Translations under genes and position numbers: made by a program | The notes under the pieces: model-generated | What the model was told of the DNA's origin: nothing | Databases searched by the model: none | The model's input: the letters and a program-made list of their open reading frames with translations, nothing else | In this document: one piece after another, positions 1-8,242 of the stretch | How positions within the stretch are numbered: the stretch's first letter is position 1 | How the letters are laid out: each line of letters starts with the position of its first letter | NCBI RefSeq assembly: GCF_003465825.1 | Contig: NZ_QSBV01000001.1 | Location: 124,001-188,000 of the forward strand | Direction: 5' to 3' | From: Collinsella sp. AF02-46-1 | GTDB lineage: Bacteria; Actinomycetota; Coriobacteriia; Coriobacteriales; Coriobacteriaceae | Length of the DNA: 64,000 nucleotides

Positions 1-263
1 TTGTAGGCGATGTTCTCGTCCTCGCCCTTCTTGGTGTAATAAATCGTGTAATCGTCCGTGTTGTACTCGACCTTGTTGACGCTCTTCTTATCGAGCGCTT
101 TGACAAACGTCGAGTAATCGGTCTTCGTAATCTGCTGCGTGTGACCGATGTTGGGGAACAGAACGGTCGAGAGCACGAGGTAGACGACGAAGGCGATGAG
201 CACGTAGAGGATCATATTCCGTCTACGTTTGTTGTCATCCATCTCCATCTGCTTGAACTCCAT
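1..263 (-). CDS. ftsH: ATP-dependent zinc metalloprotease FtsH, N-terminal part only
   Basis: Only the first 87 codons are present; the gene runs off the left edge. The start is the ATG at 263. A basic stretch (KRRRN) is followed by one membrane segment at about residues 16-38 and then an extracytoplasmic stretch with a TDYSTF motif, the usual beginning of FtsH (ITKTDYSTFVKAL). Known for the family: a membrane-anchored AAA+ protease that degrades misfolded membrane proteins and some regulators; its ATPase and HEXXH zinc site would lie outside the window. It is divergent from cobO, with 77 bases between the two start codons that must hold both promoters. The assignment rests on a short N-terminus, so it is good but not certain. 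Confidence 0.75.
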   Translation of the reverse strand, partial: MEFKQMEMDDNKRRRNMILYVLIAFVVYLVLSTVLFPNIGHTQQITKTDYSTFVKALDKKSVNKVEYNTDDYTIYYTKKGEDENIAY

Positions 264-340
264 CTACTGGGGTTGATAATGGTTTCTAGAATACCCAACC
301 CGAGCGACGATAAACCGACGCCGGGCACGAAAGGACAGAG

Positions 341-826
341 ATGGCATCACTGGAAGTCGGCAAGGTTCAAATCTATACGGGCGACGGCAAGGGCAAGACG
401 ACGGCTGCGCTGGGGCTCGCGCTGCGCGCCACGGGCTATGGACTTAACGTACTCATGCTTCAGTTTGCCAAGAAGCTGCACTGCGCCGAACATGACGCAG
501 CGCCTCGATTGGGGCTACGCATCGTACAAGCCGACCGCGACACGCCCGAGGCTTGCGCCGCGCAGATCATGGAGCTCGCACGCGAGCAGATATCACAGGT
601 CGACGTTCTGATTTTGGACGAACTCGGCGAGGCCATGCGCCGAGGCTTTGTGACGCGCGATGATGTCGAGGCGCTCATTGCGACAAAGCCCGCCACCACA
701 GAGCTCGTACTCACCGGCCGCGATCTTCTCCCGCTCGCCGATCTAGCGGACCTGGTCACCGAAATGCGCCCCGTAAAACACTACTTCGACGAAGGCCTCC
801 TAGCCCGCCAAGGCATCGAATACTAA
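341..826 (+). CDS. cobO: Cob(I)alamin adenosyltransferase (CobO/BtuR family)
   Basis: The protein has 161 residues. Near the N-terminus it carries the P-loop GDGKGKTT typical of CobO/BtuR, which transfers adenosyl from ATP to the cobalt of corrinoids to make adenosylcobalamin. The order P-loop, then VLILDELGEAMRRG (the Walker-B-like region), then LTGRDLLPLADLADLVTEM and VKHYFDEG near the C-terminus matches the family, which is usually 170-200 residues, so this copy is slightly short. The start ATG has AAAGGA five bases upstream. It stands alone, with no other cobalamin genes next to it. Its stop codon lies at the edge of a large inverted repeat that probably ends transcription. Confidence 0.9.
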   Translation: MASLEVGKVQIYTGDGKGKTTAALGLALRATGYGLNVLMLQFAKKLHCAEHDAAPRLGLRIVQADRDTPEACAAQIMELAREQISQVDVLILDELGEAMRRGFVTRDDVEALIATKPATTELVLTGRDLLPLADLADLVTEMRPVKHYFDEGLLARQGIEY

Positions 827-913
827 ATGATCCGAAGGGGACGGAGGAAAACGGATCATTTTGCCTTATCGCCAGGTCAATGATCCGTTTTCCTCCGTCC
901 CCTACGGATCATT
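826..913. repeat. 35-bp inverted repeat between convergent cobO and the MATE gene
   Basis: The arms at 826-860 and 879-913 match at 34 of 35 positions around an 18-base loop. Each arm contains GGGGACGGAGGAAAACGG and is bounded by AATGATCC/GGATCATT, so each arm can also fold on itself. The repeat overlaps the stop codons of both flanking convergent genes and can act as a two-way terminator. Its GGGGACG core resembles the second repeat at 21,175. This suggests a REP-like family, possibly spread by a REP-associated transposase encoded elsewhere (inference). Confidence 0.8.
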
Positions 914-2261
914 AGGCGGTGGCGCGGCCGAGCCAGTTGCCGCTGTGGTGGTAGATGGTAAACATCGTGGCCGTGATGAGCCAGGTTACGGGGTAAACCA
1001 GCAGCAGATGCTCAAGCGACGGATCGAACGGCATAATCGCAAACACCCAGATCACCCTGAGCACGACGGTGCCAAAAATCGTGAGCATCATAGGCTGGAA
1101 GCTCACGCCAGCGCCGCGGATGGAGCCGGACGCGTTTTCGATAATCGAGAAGATCGCGTAGAACGGCGCGATGAAATGAAGAATCGTCGTGGTGTAGGCC
1201 GAAATCGAAGCATCGTCGACAAACAGACGCGACAACGGACCCGAGAACACCAGTAGCACGGCAGACAGGCCACCAATGAGCATAAACGACAGCACAAGCG
1301 ACGTATGGTAGCCCTTGCGCATGCGCTCGTAGTTGCGCGCGCCAAAGTTCTGTGCCGAGAACGTGGTGATCGAAACGCCAAGCGCCTCGGTAACCATCCA
1401 GACAATGCCATCCAAACGGCCCGAAAGACCCCACGCCGTGGTGACATCGGCACCAAACGAGTTGACCGACACCTGAATCAAAACGTTGGAAATCGAATAC
1501 GCAGCAGACTGAAAGCCAAGCGGCAGACCACACGAGATCATGCTCTTACAAATGCCAGGATCAATGCAGAGTTTGGACAGTGAAAGCCGCCACGCACCCG
1601 GAGCGTGCATCATACGAATCACGATCATCGTGGCGTTGGAGCAAATGGTCAGCGCCACCGCGATGCCGCAGCCCAGAGCCTCCATATGAAGCACGGCAAC
1701 GAAGATGACATCCAGCACCGCATTAACAAGGCAGCCGGAAGCAATGATCACAGCAGGACCGCGTGTGTCGCCCACGGCGCGCAGCAGCGCCGTTCCCATA
1801 TTGAGCAGCAGCGCCGCAACCATGGCGGCAAAATAGCAACGAGCATAGGCCACGCCCTCGGCCAATAGTTCATGCGGCGTGTTCATAAGTACCAGCATGG
1901 GCTCAACGAACACTATGCCAAGAATCGAGAAAACGATACCGCCCACCAGCGCGAGCGTCATGGCCGTATGGACCGAACGACTCAATCGCTCATCATCGTG
2001 CTGACCAAAATACTGACCGGTAATGACCGCGCAGCCAGCGCCAACGCCAACGCAAAAGCCGATGCAGAGCTCGGTGAGCACCATCGTGGCCTGAATGCCA
2101 CCCAGCGCGAGCTTGCCGCCAAACTGACCGACGATATAGGTACCGATAAGCGTGTAAGCCTGCTGAAAAAACGAGCTAAAGAAGATAGGGACGCACAGCG
2201 AAAGCAGTTGCTGCCAAATGACACCCTGCGTCACATCGATAGCCGTAGATTTCTTAGCCAC
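912..2261 (-). CDS. MATE family multidrug/Na+ antiporter-type exporter
   Basis: About 449 residues with twelve hydrophobic segments in two halves, the layout of MATE (DinF/NorM-type) cation-coupled exporters in the cytoplasmic membrane. MATE-like stretches include LCVPIFFSSFFQQAYTLIG and VGAGCAVITGQYFGQ in the first half and SAQNFGARNYERMRKGY in the second. I chose the GTG at 2261 (VAKKSTAIDVTQG), where similarity to such proteins normally begins; the GGGGAGG just upstream is unusually close, so the start is uncertain. The substrate cannot be told from sequence. No regulator is adjacent. Confidence 0.85.
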   Translation of the reverse strand: MAKKSTAIDVTQGVIWQQLLSLCVPIFFSSFFQQAYTLIGTYIVGQFGGKLALGGIQATMVLTELCIGFCVGVGAGCAVITGQYFGQHDDERLSRSVHTAMTLALVGGIVFSILGIVFVEPMLVLMNTPHELLAEGVAYARCYFAAMVAALLLNMGTALLRAVGDTRGPAVIIASGCLVNAVLDVIFVAVLHMEALGCGIAVALTICSNATMIVIRMMHAPGAWRLSLSKLCIDPGICKSMISCGLPLGFQSAAYSISNVLIQVSVNSFGADVTTAWGLSGRLDGIVWMVTEALGVSITTFSAQNFGARNYERMRKGYHTSLVLSFMLIGGLSAVLLVFSGPLSRLFVDDASISAYTTTILHFIAPFYAIFSIIENASGSIRGAGVSFQPMMLTIFGTVVLRVIWVFAIMPFDPSLEHLLLVYPVTWLITATMFTIYHHSGNWLGRATA

Positions 2262-2386
2262 ACGCCCTCCCCAACAGCGTACATCAAACAACAAAACGGC
2301 AATTTAAGACCAAAGCCAATACCAGCTTAGCACCGACCGGTATCGGCCGAAACGCCCCGAACCAGAGCCCAGTGCGAAATAATTGC

Positions 2387-3301
2387 CTAGTGATACAGCC
2401 CCGGCTGGTAGTGGTACTCGTTGCTCACATGCGGGCACAGCTGCCAAAAGGCGACAGCACTTGCCGCGGCCACGTTAAGCGAATCGACCCCGTGCGCCAT
2501 CGGAATACGCACGGCGCGGTCGCAGCCGGCAATGGTCTTGGTGCCCAAGCCGGCACCCTCGGTACCCATAAAGATCGCTAGGCGGTCAATCTCCTGCAGC
2601 ACGGGATCGTCCAGCGACACCGAATCATCCGTCAACGCCATGGCGGCACACGAAAAGCCGGCATCGTGCAGCGCCGCCAGTCCATCATGCGGCCATACGC
2701 GCGCCTCGCTGCCAATGCGCGTCCAGGGCACCTGGAACACCGTGCCCATGCTCACGCGGGCCGAGCGACGGTACAGCGGGTCACAGCAAGTGGGGCTCAC
2801 CAAAATGCCATCGACGTTCAGCGCAGCCGCCGAGCGGAAAATCGCGCCGGCATTGGTGTGGTCGACAATGCCCTCGAGCACGCACACGCGCACCGGGCGC
2901 TCACCCGCCGCCTCGACGACGCCACTCAAGAACTCGGCTACCGGAATCTGGCGTGGACGACGGAATGCCGCGAGCGCACCGCGCGTCACGTTAAAACCCG
3001 TCAGCTGCTCCATGAGCTCCATGGAGGCAACGAACACAGGAACCGGACCCGCGCCCTCGCGCACAACCAGGCGCTCAAACAGCGGCATCATCTGATCGAG
3101 CCAGCGTTCGCCCAAAAGAAAGCTCACCGGCTCGTATCCGGCGCGAACCGCACGCTCGATGACCTTGGCGCTCTCGGCGATAAAAATGCCCTTCTGCGGC
3201 TCCAGCACGCAGCGAAGCTCACGCTCGGTCAGTCGCACGTAGGCATCGAGCCGCTCGTCCTCGAGCGAATCGATTCGCAGCACCTCAACGGCATCAGTCA
3301 T
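2387..3301 (-). CDS. TrmH/SpoU family RNA 2'-O-methyltransferase
   Basis: 304 residues from the ATG at 3301. The N-terminal part resembles the RNA-binding substrate domain (LLGERWLDQMMPLFERL). The C-terminal half is a SPOUT knot fold with the three usual motifs: VDHTNAGAIFRSAAAL (motif 1), IFMGTEGAGLG (motif 2) and VRIPMAHGVDSLNVAAASA (motif 3, with the S-L-N-V-A core). Such enzymes methylate a ribose in rRNA or tRNA using SAM; the target cannot be assigned. A possible extended -10 (TGGTATAGA) lies about 35 bases upstream of the start. Confidence 0.88.
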   Translation of the reverse strand: MTDAVEVLRIDSLEDERLDAYVRLTERELRCVLEPQKGIFIAESAKVIERAVRAGYEPVSFLLGERWLDQMMPLFERLVVREGAGPVPVFVASMELMEQLTGFNVTRGALAAFRRPRQIPVAEFLSGVVEAAGERPVRVCVLEGIVDHTNAGAIFRSAAALNVDGILVSPTCCDPLYRRSARVSMGTVFQVPWTRIGSEARVWPHDGLAALHDAGFSCAAMALTDDSVSLDDPVLQEIDRLAIFMGTEGAGLGTKTIAGCDRAVRIPMAHGVDSLNVAAASAVAFWQLCPHVSNEYHYQPGLYH

Positions 3302-3347
3302 AGCAGCCAGCCCGCACCCTTCTTTACAGCACATCTATACCAAACGA

Positions 3348-3366
3348 GGCGACGCTAAGCGCCGCC
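3348..3366 (-). terminator. Short hairpin downstream of thyA-folA
   Basis: GGCGGCGC-TTA-GCGTCGCC on the minus strand, 7 of 8 pairs, followed by TCGTTT. It is a weak intrinsic-terminator candidate between folA and the methyltransferase gene. Confidence 0.4.
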
Positions 3367-3410
3367 CCATGCATTCAATCAACCCGATGATACCGTTCAC
3401 GCCAGGCGAT

Positions 3411-3929
3411 TTATGCCTCAACGCGACGATACGTCACGAACTCATAATCGAGACCCTCGTCACCCTCGCCCGAGGCAATCGTGGCAACCCCGCCACGCCG
3501 CGCAATCTCCCACGCGGGATCGGCGTCCAAGTCGGGAAAGTACGTGTCCACGGGATGGACGCAGTGGTCATGCGTGACCTCGGCCTCCACGCAGCACGGC
3601 AAAAACTGACGATACACCTCGCCACCGCCGATCACCCACGCAACGGGCTCATCGGCAACCACGGCGAGCGCTTCGTCGACGCTATGCACCACGTCGACGC
3701 CCTCGGCGGCAAAGCTCTCGTCACGCGTGAGCACGATATTGCGGCGGTTCTTGAGCGGACGCCCACCGGGAAAACTCAGCAGGGTCTTGCGTCCCATAAT
3801 AACCGGGCACCCTTTGGTGCACGCCACAAAATGGCGCATGTCGGCGCGATTGGACACCACCATGTCGCCCTCGCACCCAATGCCCCAGTCATCGCACACG
3901 GCGACAATGGCAGAAAGCTTACACGTCAT
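3411..3929 (-). CDS. folA: Dihydrofolate reductase
   Basis: 172 residues from the ATG at 3929 (AGGTGG five bases upstream); a GTG at 3938, directly after the thyA stop, is the alternative. It has the DHFR signature LSAIVAVCDDWGIGCEGDM, the loop ...MRHFVACTKGCPVIMGRKT with the NADPH-binding GRKT, NIVLTRD, and VIGGGEVYRQFL near the C-terminus. It reduces 7,8-dihydrofolate to tetrahydrofolate. It follows thyA on the same strand with almost no spacing. This is metabolically sensible, since ThyA produces the dihydrofolate that FolA recycles. Translation is probably coupled. Confidence 0.95.
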   Translation of the reverse strand: MTCKLSAIVAVCDDWGIGCEGDMVVSNRADMRHFVACTKGCPVIMGRKTLLSFPGGRPLKNRRNIVLTRDESFAAEGVDVVHSVDEALAVVADEPVAWVIGGGEVYRQFLPCCVEAEVTHDHCVHPVDTYFPDLDADPAWEIARRGGVATIASGEGDEGLDYEFVTYRRVEA

Positions 3930-3938
3930 GCGCGCCAC

Positions 3939-4787
3939 CTACACCGCAATGGGGATGTTCTTGACCTGCGGGCCGTGCTCATAACCCTCGACGATCAGGT
4001 CGTCGGTCGTAAACGCATAGAAGTCATGCACATCGGGGTTAAGCGTTACCTTGGGCGCGGCAAACTGCGGACGCTCGATAAGCTCGCGGACGATATCGAC
4101 ATGACGGTCGTAAATGTGGGCATCGGCAATCACATGTAGCAGCTCGCCGGGAATCATATCGACCGATTGCGCGACCATCATCAGCAAGATGGCGTACTGG
4201 CACACATTCCAGTTGTTCGCGGCCAAAATGTCCTGGCTGCGCTGGTTGAGAATCATGTTGAGCGTCAGTTTGTCATCCTGCGGGCGCTGCGTCACGTTAT
4301 ACGTCACGCTGTAGGCGCACGGATACAGGTGCATCTCGGACAAATCGCTAAACACATAGGTATTCGTCATAATGCGGCGGCTGTACGGCGTGTTCTTAAG
4401 GTCGTACAGAACGCGGTCCATCTGGTCGAAATCGCCCTCGGCATAATGGCTCTTTTGCCCAATCTGATACCCGTAGGCCTTACCGATGGAGCCGGTCTCG
4501 TCAGCCCACTCATCCCAAATATGGCTGTTGAGGTCATGCACGTTATTGGACTTCTTTTGATAGATCCATAGGATCTCATCCATGGCAGATTTGAGGGCCG
4601 TACGACGCAGGGTAAGCGCCGGAAACTCCTCACGCAGGTCATAGCGTGCCGTAACGCCAAAGTTTTTAATGGTATAGGCAGGGGTGCCGTCCTCCCACAC
4701 CGGACGGACCTTTTGGCCCTCGGTGGTGGTGCCATGGTCCAGAATATCGCGGCACATGGTTACAAACTGTTGATCAGCCTTGCTCAT
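3939..4787 (-). CDS. thyA: Thymidylate synthase
   Basis: 282 residues, start ATG at 4787 with a strong GACAGGAGGGTCA ribosome-binding site. ThyA converts dUMP plus methylene-tetrahydrofolate to dTMP plus dihydrofolate. Family features: the catalytic cysteine region reads MHLYPCAYSVTYNV, the dUMP-binding RSQDILAANNWNV, and the C-terminal HVIADAHIYDRHV. The cysteine motif is Y-P-C-A rather than the common P-P-C-H, so it belongs to a divergent ThyA branch, but the catalytic Cys and the R-S-x-D are kept. First gene of a thyA-folA pair; divergent from the DUF134 gene across a 166-base promoter region. Confidence 0.95.
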   Translation of the reverse strand: MSKADQQFVTMCRDILDHGTTTEGQKVRPVWEDGTPAYTIKNFGVTARYDLREEFPALTLRRTALKSAMDEILWIYQKKSNNVHDLNSHIWDEWADETGSIGKAYGYQIGQKSHYAEGDFDQMDRVLYDLKNTPYSRRIMTNTYVFSDLSEMHLYPCAYSVTYNVTQRPQDDKLTLNMILNQRSQDILAANNWNVCQYAILLMMVAQSVDMIPGELLHVIADAHIYDRHVDIVRELIERPQFAAPKVTLNPDVHDFYAFTTDDLIVEGYEHGPQVKNIPIAV

Positions 4788-4870
4788 TGACCCTCCTGTC
4801 AGTCGCCTACAAGCGAGATTCATTGTAGCCCAGGCGCACGCGGCCCCACAGCCCAAACATAAGCCCTTGT

Positions 4871-4943
4871 TTTCTGACATATGCCAGAAATCTCTTGCGT
4901 AAATCTGCACGTTCGTTATTCTATTGTTGACATATGTCAGATA
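4871..4943. promoter_or_regulatory. Paired TGACATATGTCA-type palindromes upstream of the DUF134 gene
   Basis: Two related palindromes lie in the thyA / DUF134 divergent region. TTTCTGACATATGCCAGAAA at 4871-4890 is a near-perfect 20-base dyad. The second is centred on TGACATATGTCA at 4928-4939, 15 bases before the DUF134 start codon. Their centres are about 53 bases apart, roughly five helical turns. The second overlaps the leader just before the AAGGAG ribosome-binding site. The most economical reading is an operator pair for the neighbouring HTH protein (autoregulation); this is inference. Confidence 0.6.
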
Positions 4944-4953
4944 AGGAGCACGT

Positions 4954-5718
4954 ATGGCAGGAAGACGCGAGAAATTGCGCCGTGTTGGGATCATCCCCGA
5001 ATATCGCGGCTTTACCCCCGACGGCCTTGCCAGTGGAGACGCCATCGACATGACGGTCGACGAACTCGAGGTGCTGCGCCTGTGCGACCTGGAAGGCCTT
5101 AACCAAGAGGCAGTCGCACAGCAGATGGGCATCGCGCGCGCCACGGTGGCGGCTATTTGCAGCCAAGCGCATCGCAAGGTGGCAAACGCGTTGGTCAATG
5201 GTCGGGCGCTCATCATCGAAGGCGGCAATATCGCGTACTCCCCCATCACCACGACAACGGCCGCATGGCCAGCAAAGGGGGTCGGCACCATGAGGGTGGC
5301 AACCACGTACGACAATGGCAACATCTTTATGCACTTTGGCCGCAGCGAGCAGTTCAAGATCTACGACGTTCAGGACGGCAAGGTGCTCAACGAGCAGGTC
5401 GTGGGCACCGGCGGCACCGGCCACGGCGCACTTGCGGGCCTGCTCGCCAACGGCGGCGTGGACACGCTCATCTGCGGCGGCATCGGCGGAGGCGCTATCA
5501 ACGCGCTTGCCCAAGCCGGCATCACGGTATACGCAGGTGCCCAGGGCAGCTGCGACGCTTGCGTCGAGGCCCTTATCGCCGGCACGCTCGCACAGAACGG
5601 CGAGGCCACGTGCGGCTGCCACAGCCACGACCACGAGCACACCCATGAGCATGGCGGGTCCTGCGGCTGCCACGGCCACCACGACCACGAAGGCCATGAG
5701 GGCTGCGGCTGCCACTAA
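4954..5718 (+). CDS. DUF134 HTH domain fused to a dinitrogenase FeMo-cofactor-type domain with a His/Cys-rich tail
   Basis: 254 residues in three parts. Residues 1-90: a DUF134 DNA-binding domain (AGRREKLRRVG..., LDEL-EVLRLCDLEGLNQE, HTH at AVAQQMGIARATVAAI). Residues about 108-215: a NifX/NifB-type FeMo-cofactor-binding fold (FMHFGRSEQFKIYDV, LLANGGVDTLICGGIGGGA, GAQGSCDACVEALIAG). Residues 216-254: a tail of alternating His, Cys, Gly, Asp/Glu (CGCHSHDHEHTHEHGGSCG) that looks able to bind metal. In many genomes these domains occur as separate genes. There are no nitrogenase genes here. A role as a metal- or Fe-S-sensing regulator is inference. Start ATG has AAGGAG upstream. Confidence 0.85.
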   Translation: MAGRREKLRRVGIIPEYRGFTPDGLASGDAIDMTVDELEVLRLCDLEGLNQEAVAQQMGIARATVAAICSQAHRKVANALVNGRALIIEGGNIAYSPITTTTAAWPAKGVGTMRVATTYDNGNIFMHFGRSEQFKIYDVQDGKVLNEQVVGTGGTGHGALAGLLANGGVDTLICGGIGGGAINALAQAGITVYAGAQGSCDACVEALIAGTLAQNGEATCGCHSHDHEHTHEHGGSCGCHGHHDHEGHEGCGCH

Positions 5719-5780
5719 CGGCACGGCACCGCGAGCTCGGGACGCGAAGCCGAACGCAACCCAACAATCAAAGCCAACAA

Positions 5781-5814
5781 CAAAGGCCACCCGGTAGCTT
5801 CCGAGTGGCCTTTG
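5781..5814. terminator. Two-way terminator between the DUF134 gene and ffh
   Basis: CAAAGGCCACCCGG / CCGAGTGGCCTTTG, a 14-bp stem with one mismatch and a six-base loop, flanked by A- and T-rich ends on both sides. It serves the convergent genes on both strands. Confidence 0.8.
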
Positions 5815-5838
5815 CCATATCAAGCTGGAATTACAGCT

Positions 5839-7314
5839 CTATTTCTTATTACGCATCTGCGCTTCCATCTGGCGCAGCAGCTCCATATCGGACTTGGGAC
5901 CGCCCGTACCTAGGCCGCCCATGCCGCCCAGACCCATAGCGTCCAGGCCAGGGATATTGGGCATGCGCATCTTCTTGCCCTTCTTTCCCTTTTTGCCCTT
6001 TTTGCCGCCGGCCTGCGCCTGATTGGCCATCGTGCGCATGCGGCCCATCATCTTATTCATCTCGCCCCACTGCTTCATAAGGCTGTTGACCTCGGTGGGG
6101 GTTACGCCGGCACCCTTGGCAATGCGGGCGCGGCGCTGGCCGTTGATGATGGAGGGACGCAGGCGCTCCTCCTTGGTCATCGACATGATGATGGCCTCGT
6201 TCTTATCGAAGATGCCCTCGTCCAGGTTGCCGCCCATCTGGTTGAGTGCACGCTGACCACCGGGGAGCATGCCCAGGATACCCTTCATACCGCCCATCTT
6301 TTTGACGGCTTTCATCTGGTCGAGCATGTCGTTCATGGTAAAGCCCTCGCGCAGCATGCGCTCGGCAGCCTCGAGCTGCTCTGCATCGGCGGCCTCCTGG
6401 GCCTTCTCGATGATGCCGACGACATCGCCCATGCCCAAGATGCGCTTGGCCATGCGATCGGGATAGAAGGGCTCAAGCGAATCGGGTTTCTCGCCCATGC
6501 TCACGAACTTGATGGGCTTGCCGGTCACCTGACGTACCGAAAGTGCGCCACCGCCACGGGCGTCACCGTCGAGCTTGGAGATGATCACGCCGTCAAAGTC
6601 GGTGCGATCGGCAAAGGTCGAGACGACGTTGACGATGTCCTGGCCGGTCATGGCGTCGACGACCATCAGCACCTGGTCGGGCTTGACGGCCTTCTTGATG
6701 TCAACGGCCTCCTGCATCATCTGCTCGTCGATCTGAAGACGACCGGCGGTATCGACGATGACCACGTCACGCAGGTGGTCGACGGCCTCCTGGATGGCAC
6801 CCTTGGCAATGTCGACCGGGTGCGCACCGTCGCCGCGGAAGACCGGTACGCCAATCTCGCCACCGAGCGTGGCCAGCTGGTCGGCAGCGGCGGGACGGTA
6901 GACGTCGCACGCTGCGAGCAACGGCGAGCGGCCCTGCTTCTTGAGCAGGTAGGCAAGCTTTACGGCTGCCGTGGTCTTACCGGAGCCCTGCAGGCCCACG
7001 AGCATAATGACATTGGGAATGCGGTTGCTAAAGACGAGCTTGCTCTCGGTTGAGCCGAGCATCTCGGTGAGCTCGTCGAGCACGATCTTGACGACGTTTT
7101 GCGCCGGCGACAACGACTCCATGACCTCGGCGGTCATGCAGCGCTCCTTGGTCTTGGCGACGAACTCCTTGACAACCTTAAAGTTGACGTCGGCCTCGAG
7201 CAACGCCATGCGAATGTCGCGCATGGCCGAGGTGATGTCGGCCTCGGTCAGCTTACCCTTGCCACGCAGGCGGTCAAATGTGTCATTGAGGCGATCGCTC
7301 AGAGAATCAAACAC
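5839..7314 (-). CDS. ffh: Signal recognition particle protein Ffh (SRP54)
   Basis: 491 residues, GTG start with GGAGTGACTA upstream. Domain order is N (helical bundle), G (GTPase: GLQGSGKTTAAVKLA at about 105, DTAGRLQID, SKLDGDARGG) and a methionine-rich M domain for signal-peptide and 4.5S RNA binding (MNDMLDQMKAVKKMGGMKG). The tail has GKKGKKGKKGKK repeats and Gly/Met-rich sequence. Ffh recognises signal sequences on ribosomes and delivers them to FtsY at the membrane. Last gene of the rnc-smc-ftsY-ffh run, 10 bases after ftsY. Confidence 0.97.
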   Translation of the reverse strand: MFDSLSDRLNDTFDRLRGKGKLTEADITSAMRDIRMALLEADVNFKVVKEFVAKTKERCMTAEVMESLSPAQNVVKIVLDELTEMLGSTESKLVFSNRIPNVIMLVGLQGSGKTTAAVKLAYLLKKQGRSPLLAACDVYRPAAADQLATLGGEIGVPVFRGDGAHPVDIAKGAIQEAVDHLRDVVIVDTAGRLQIDEQMMQEAVDIKKAVKPDQVLMVVDAMTGQDIVNVVSTFADRTDFDGVIISKLDGDARGGGALSVRQVTGKPIKFVSMGEKPDSLEPFYPDRMAKRILGMGDVVGIIEKAQEAADAEQLEAAERMLREGFTMNDMLDQMKAVKKMGGMKGILGMLPGGQRALNQMGGNLDEGIFDKNEAIIMSMTKEERLRPSIINGQRRARIAKGAGVTPTEVNSLMKQWGEMNKMMGRMRTMANQAQAGGKKGKKGKKGKKMRMPNIPGLDAMGLGGMGGLGTGGPKSDMELLRQMEAQMRNKK

Positions 7315-7324
7315 TAGTCACTCC

Positions 7325-8242
7325 TTAGTTGGACTCGCCCACCAGGGCGCGGCAGAAATCTTTGGCGTTAAACTCCTGCAGGTCATCGACCTGCTCGCCC
7401 ACGCCGATGCGCAGGATCGGGAGCTTGAGCTTCTCGGCCACGGCCATGGCGATACCGCCCTTAGCCGTGCCGTCCAGCTTAGTCATGATAATACCGTCCA
7501 GGCCCAGCGCCTCGTTAAACTCGAGCGCCTGGTTCAGACCGTTCTGGCCGGTGGCGGCATCGATCACAAGCACGACCGAGACCGGCATGGGACCGGCGGC
7601 CATATTGGCGGCGCGCTTACGCGTCACGTTGACCACCTTGGCGAGCTCGCGCATGAGCTCGGGGCTCGTATGCAGACGACCGGCGGTGTCGATAAGCACC
7701 AGGTCGCTGCCGCGCCTGTCGGCCTCGTCGAGCACGTCGTAACAAACGCTCGCCGGGTCGGAGCCGCGGTCGCGCTTGATGACGGGAACACCGGCGCGCT
7801 GGCCCCACACATCGAGCTGCTCGATGGCGGCGGCGCGGAAGGTATCGGCCGAACCGATCACGACATTCTTGCCGCGGGAAGCCATGGCGCTCGCAATCTT
7901 GCCGACCGTCGTGGTCTTGCCGGCACCGTTGATGCCCACAAACAGCACGCAGCTCGGCGTATCGGAGAACGGATCGCGCTCGATGGGCACAAAGTGCTGC
8001 TCAAGCTGCTCGGCCAGAGCGCGACGAAGCTGCGGTGCGGTCTTGAGGTTCTTCTTGGCTGCGGCATCGCGCAGGTCATCGGAGACCTGAATAGCGACCT
8101 CGGCACCCATGTCACCCATAACGAGGGTGTCCTCAAGGTCCTCCCAAAAGTCCTCGTCGACCTCGCCGCCAAAGTAGAAGACCTCGTTGAGGGCCTCGCG
8201 GCTGCGCTCAAGTCCGCGCGAGAGAGCGTCAAAGAATCCCAT
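7325..8242 (-). CDS. ftsY: SRP receptor FtsY
   Basis: 305 residues, the short form without the long acidic A domain. NG domain with GINGAGKTTTVGKIASAM (P-loop, about 103), SADTFRAAAIEQL, DTAGRLHTSPELM and TKLDGTAKGG. FtsY is the membrane-associated GTPase that docks SRP-ribosome complexes at SecYEG. Its ATG overlaps the smc stop in TAATG, so translation is likely coupled. Confidence 0.97.
   Translation of the reverse strand: MGFFDALSRGLERSREALNEVFYFGGEVDEDFWEDLEDTLVMGDMGAEVAIQVSDDLRDAAAKKNLKTAPQLRRALAEQLEQHFVPIERDPFSDTPSCVLFVGINGAGKTTTVGKIASAMASRGKNVVIGSADTFRAAAIEQLDVWGQRAGVPVIKRDRGSDPASVCYDVLDEADRRGSDLVLIDTAGRLHTSPELMRELAKVVNVTRKRAANMAAGPMPVSVVLVIDAATGQNGLNQALEFNEALGLDGIIMTKLDGTAKGGIAMAVAEKLKLPILRIGVGEQVDDLQEFNAKDFCRALVGESN

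Noticed and set aside
4954..5718. Nitrogen fixation locus suggested by the NifX/NifB-type domain
   Set aside because: No nif genes nearby; such domains are common in small Fe-S/metal proteins of anaerobes.
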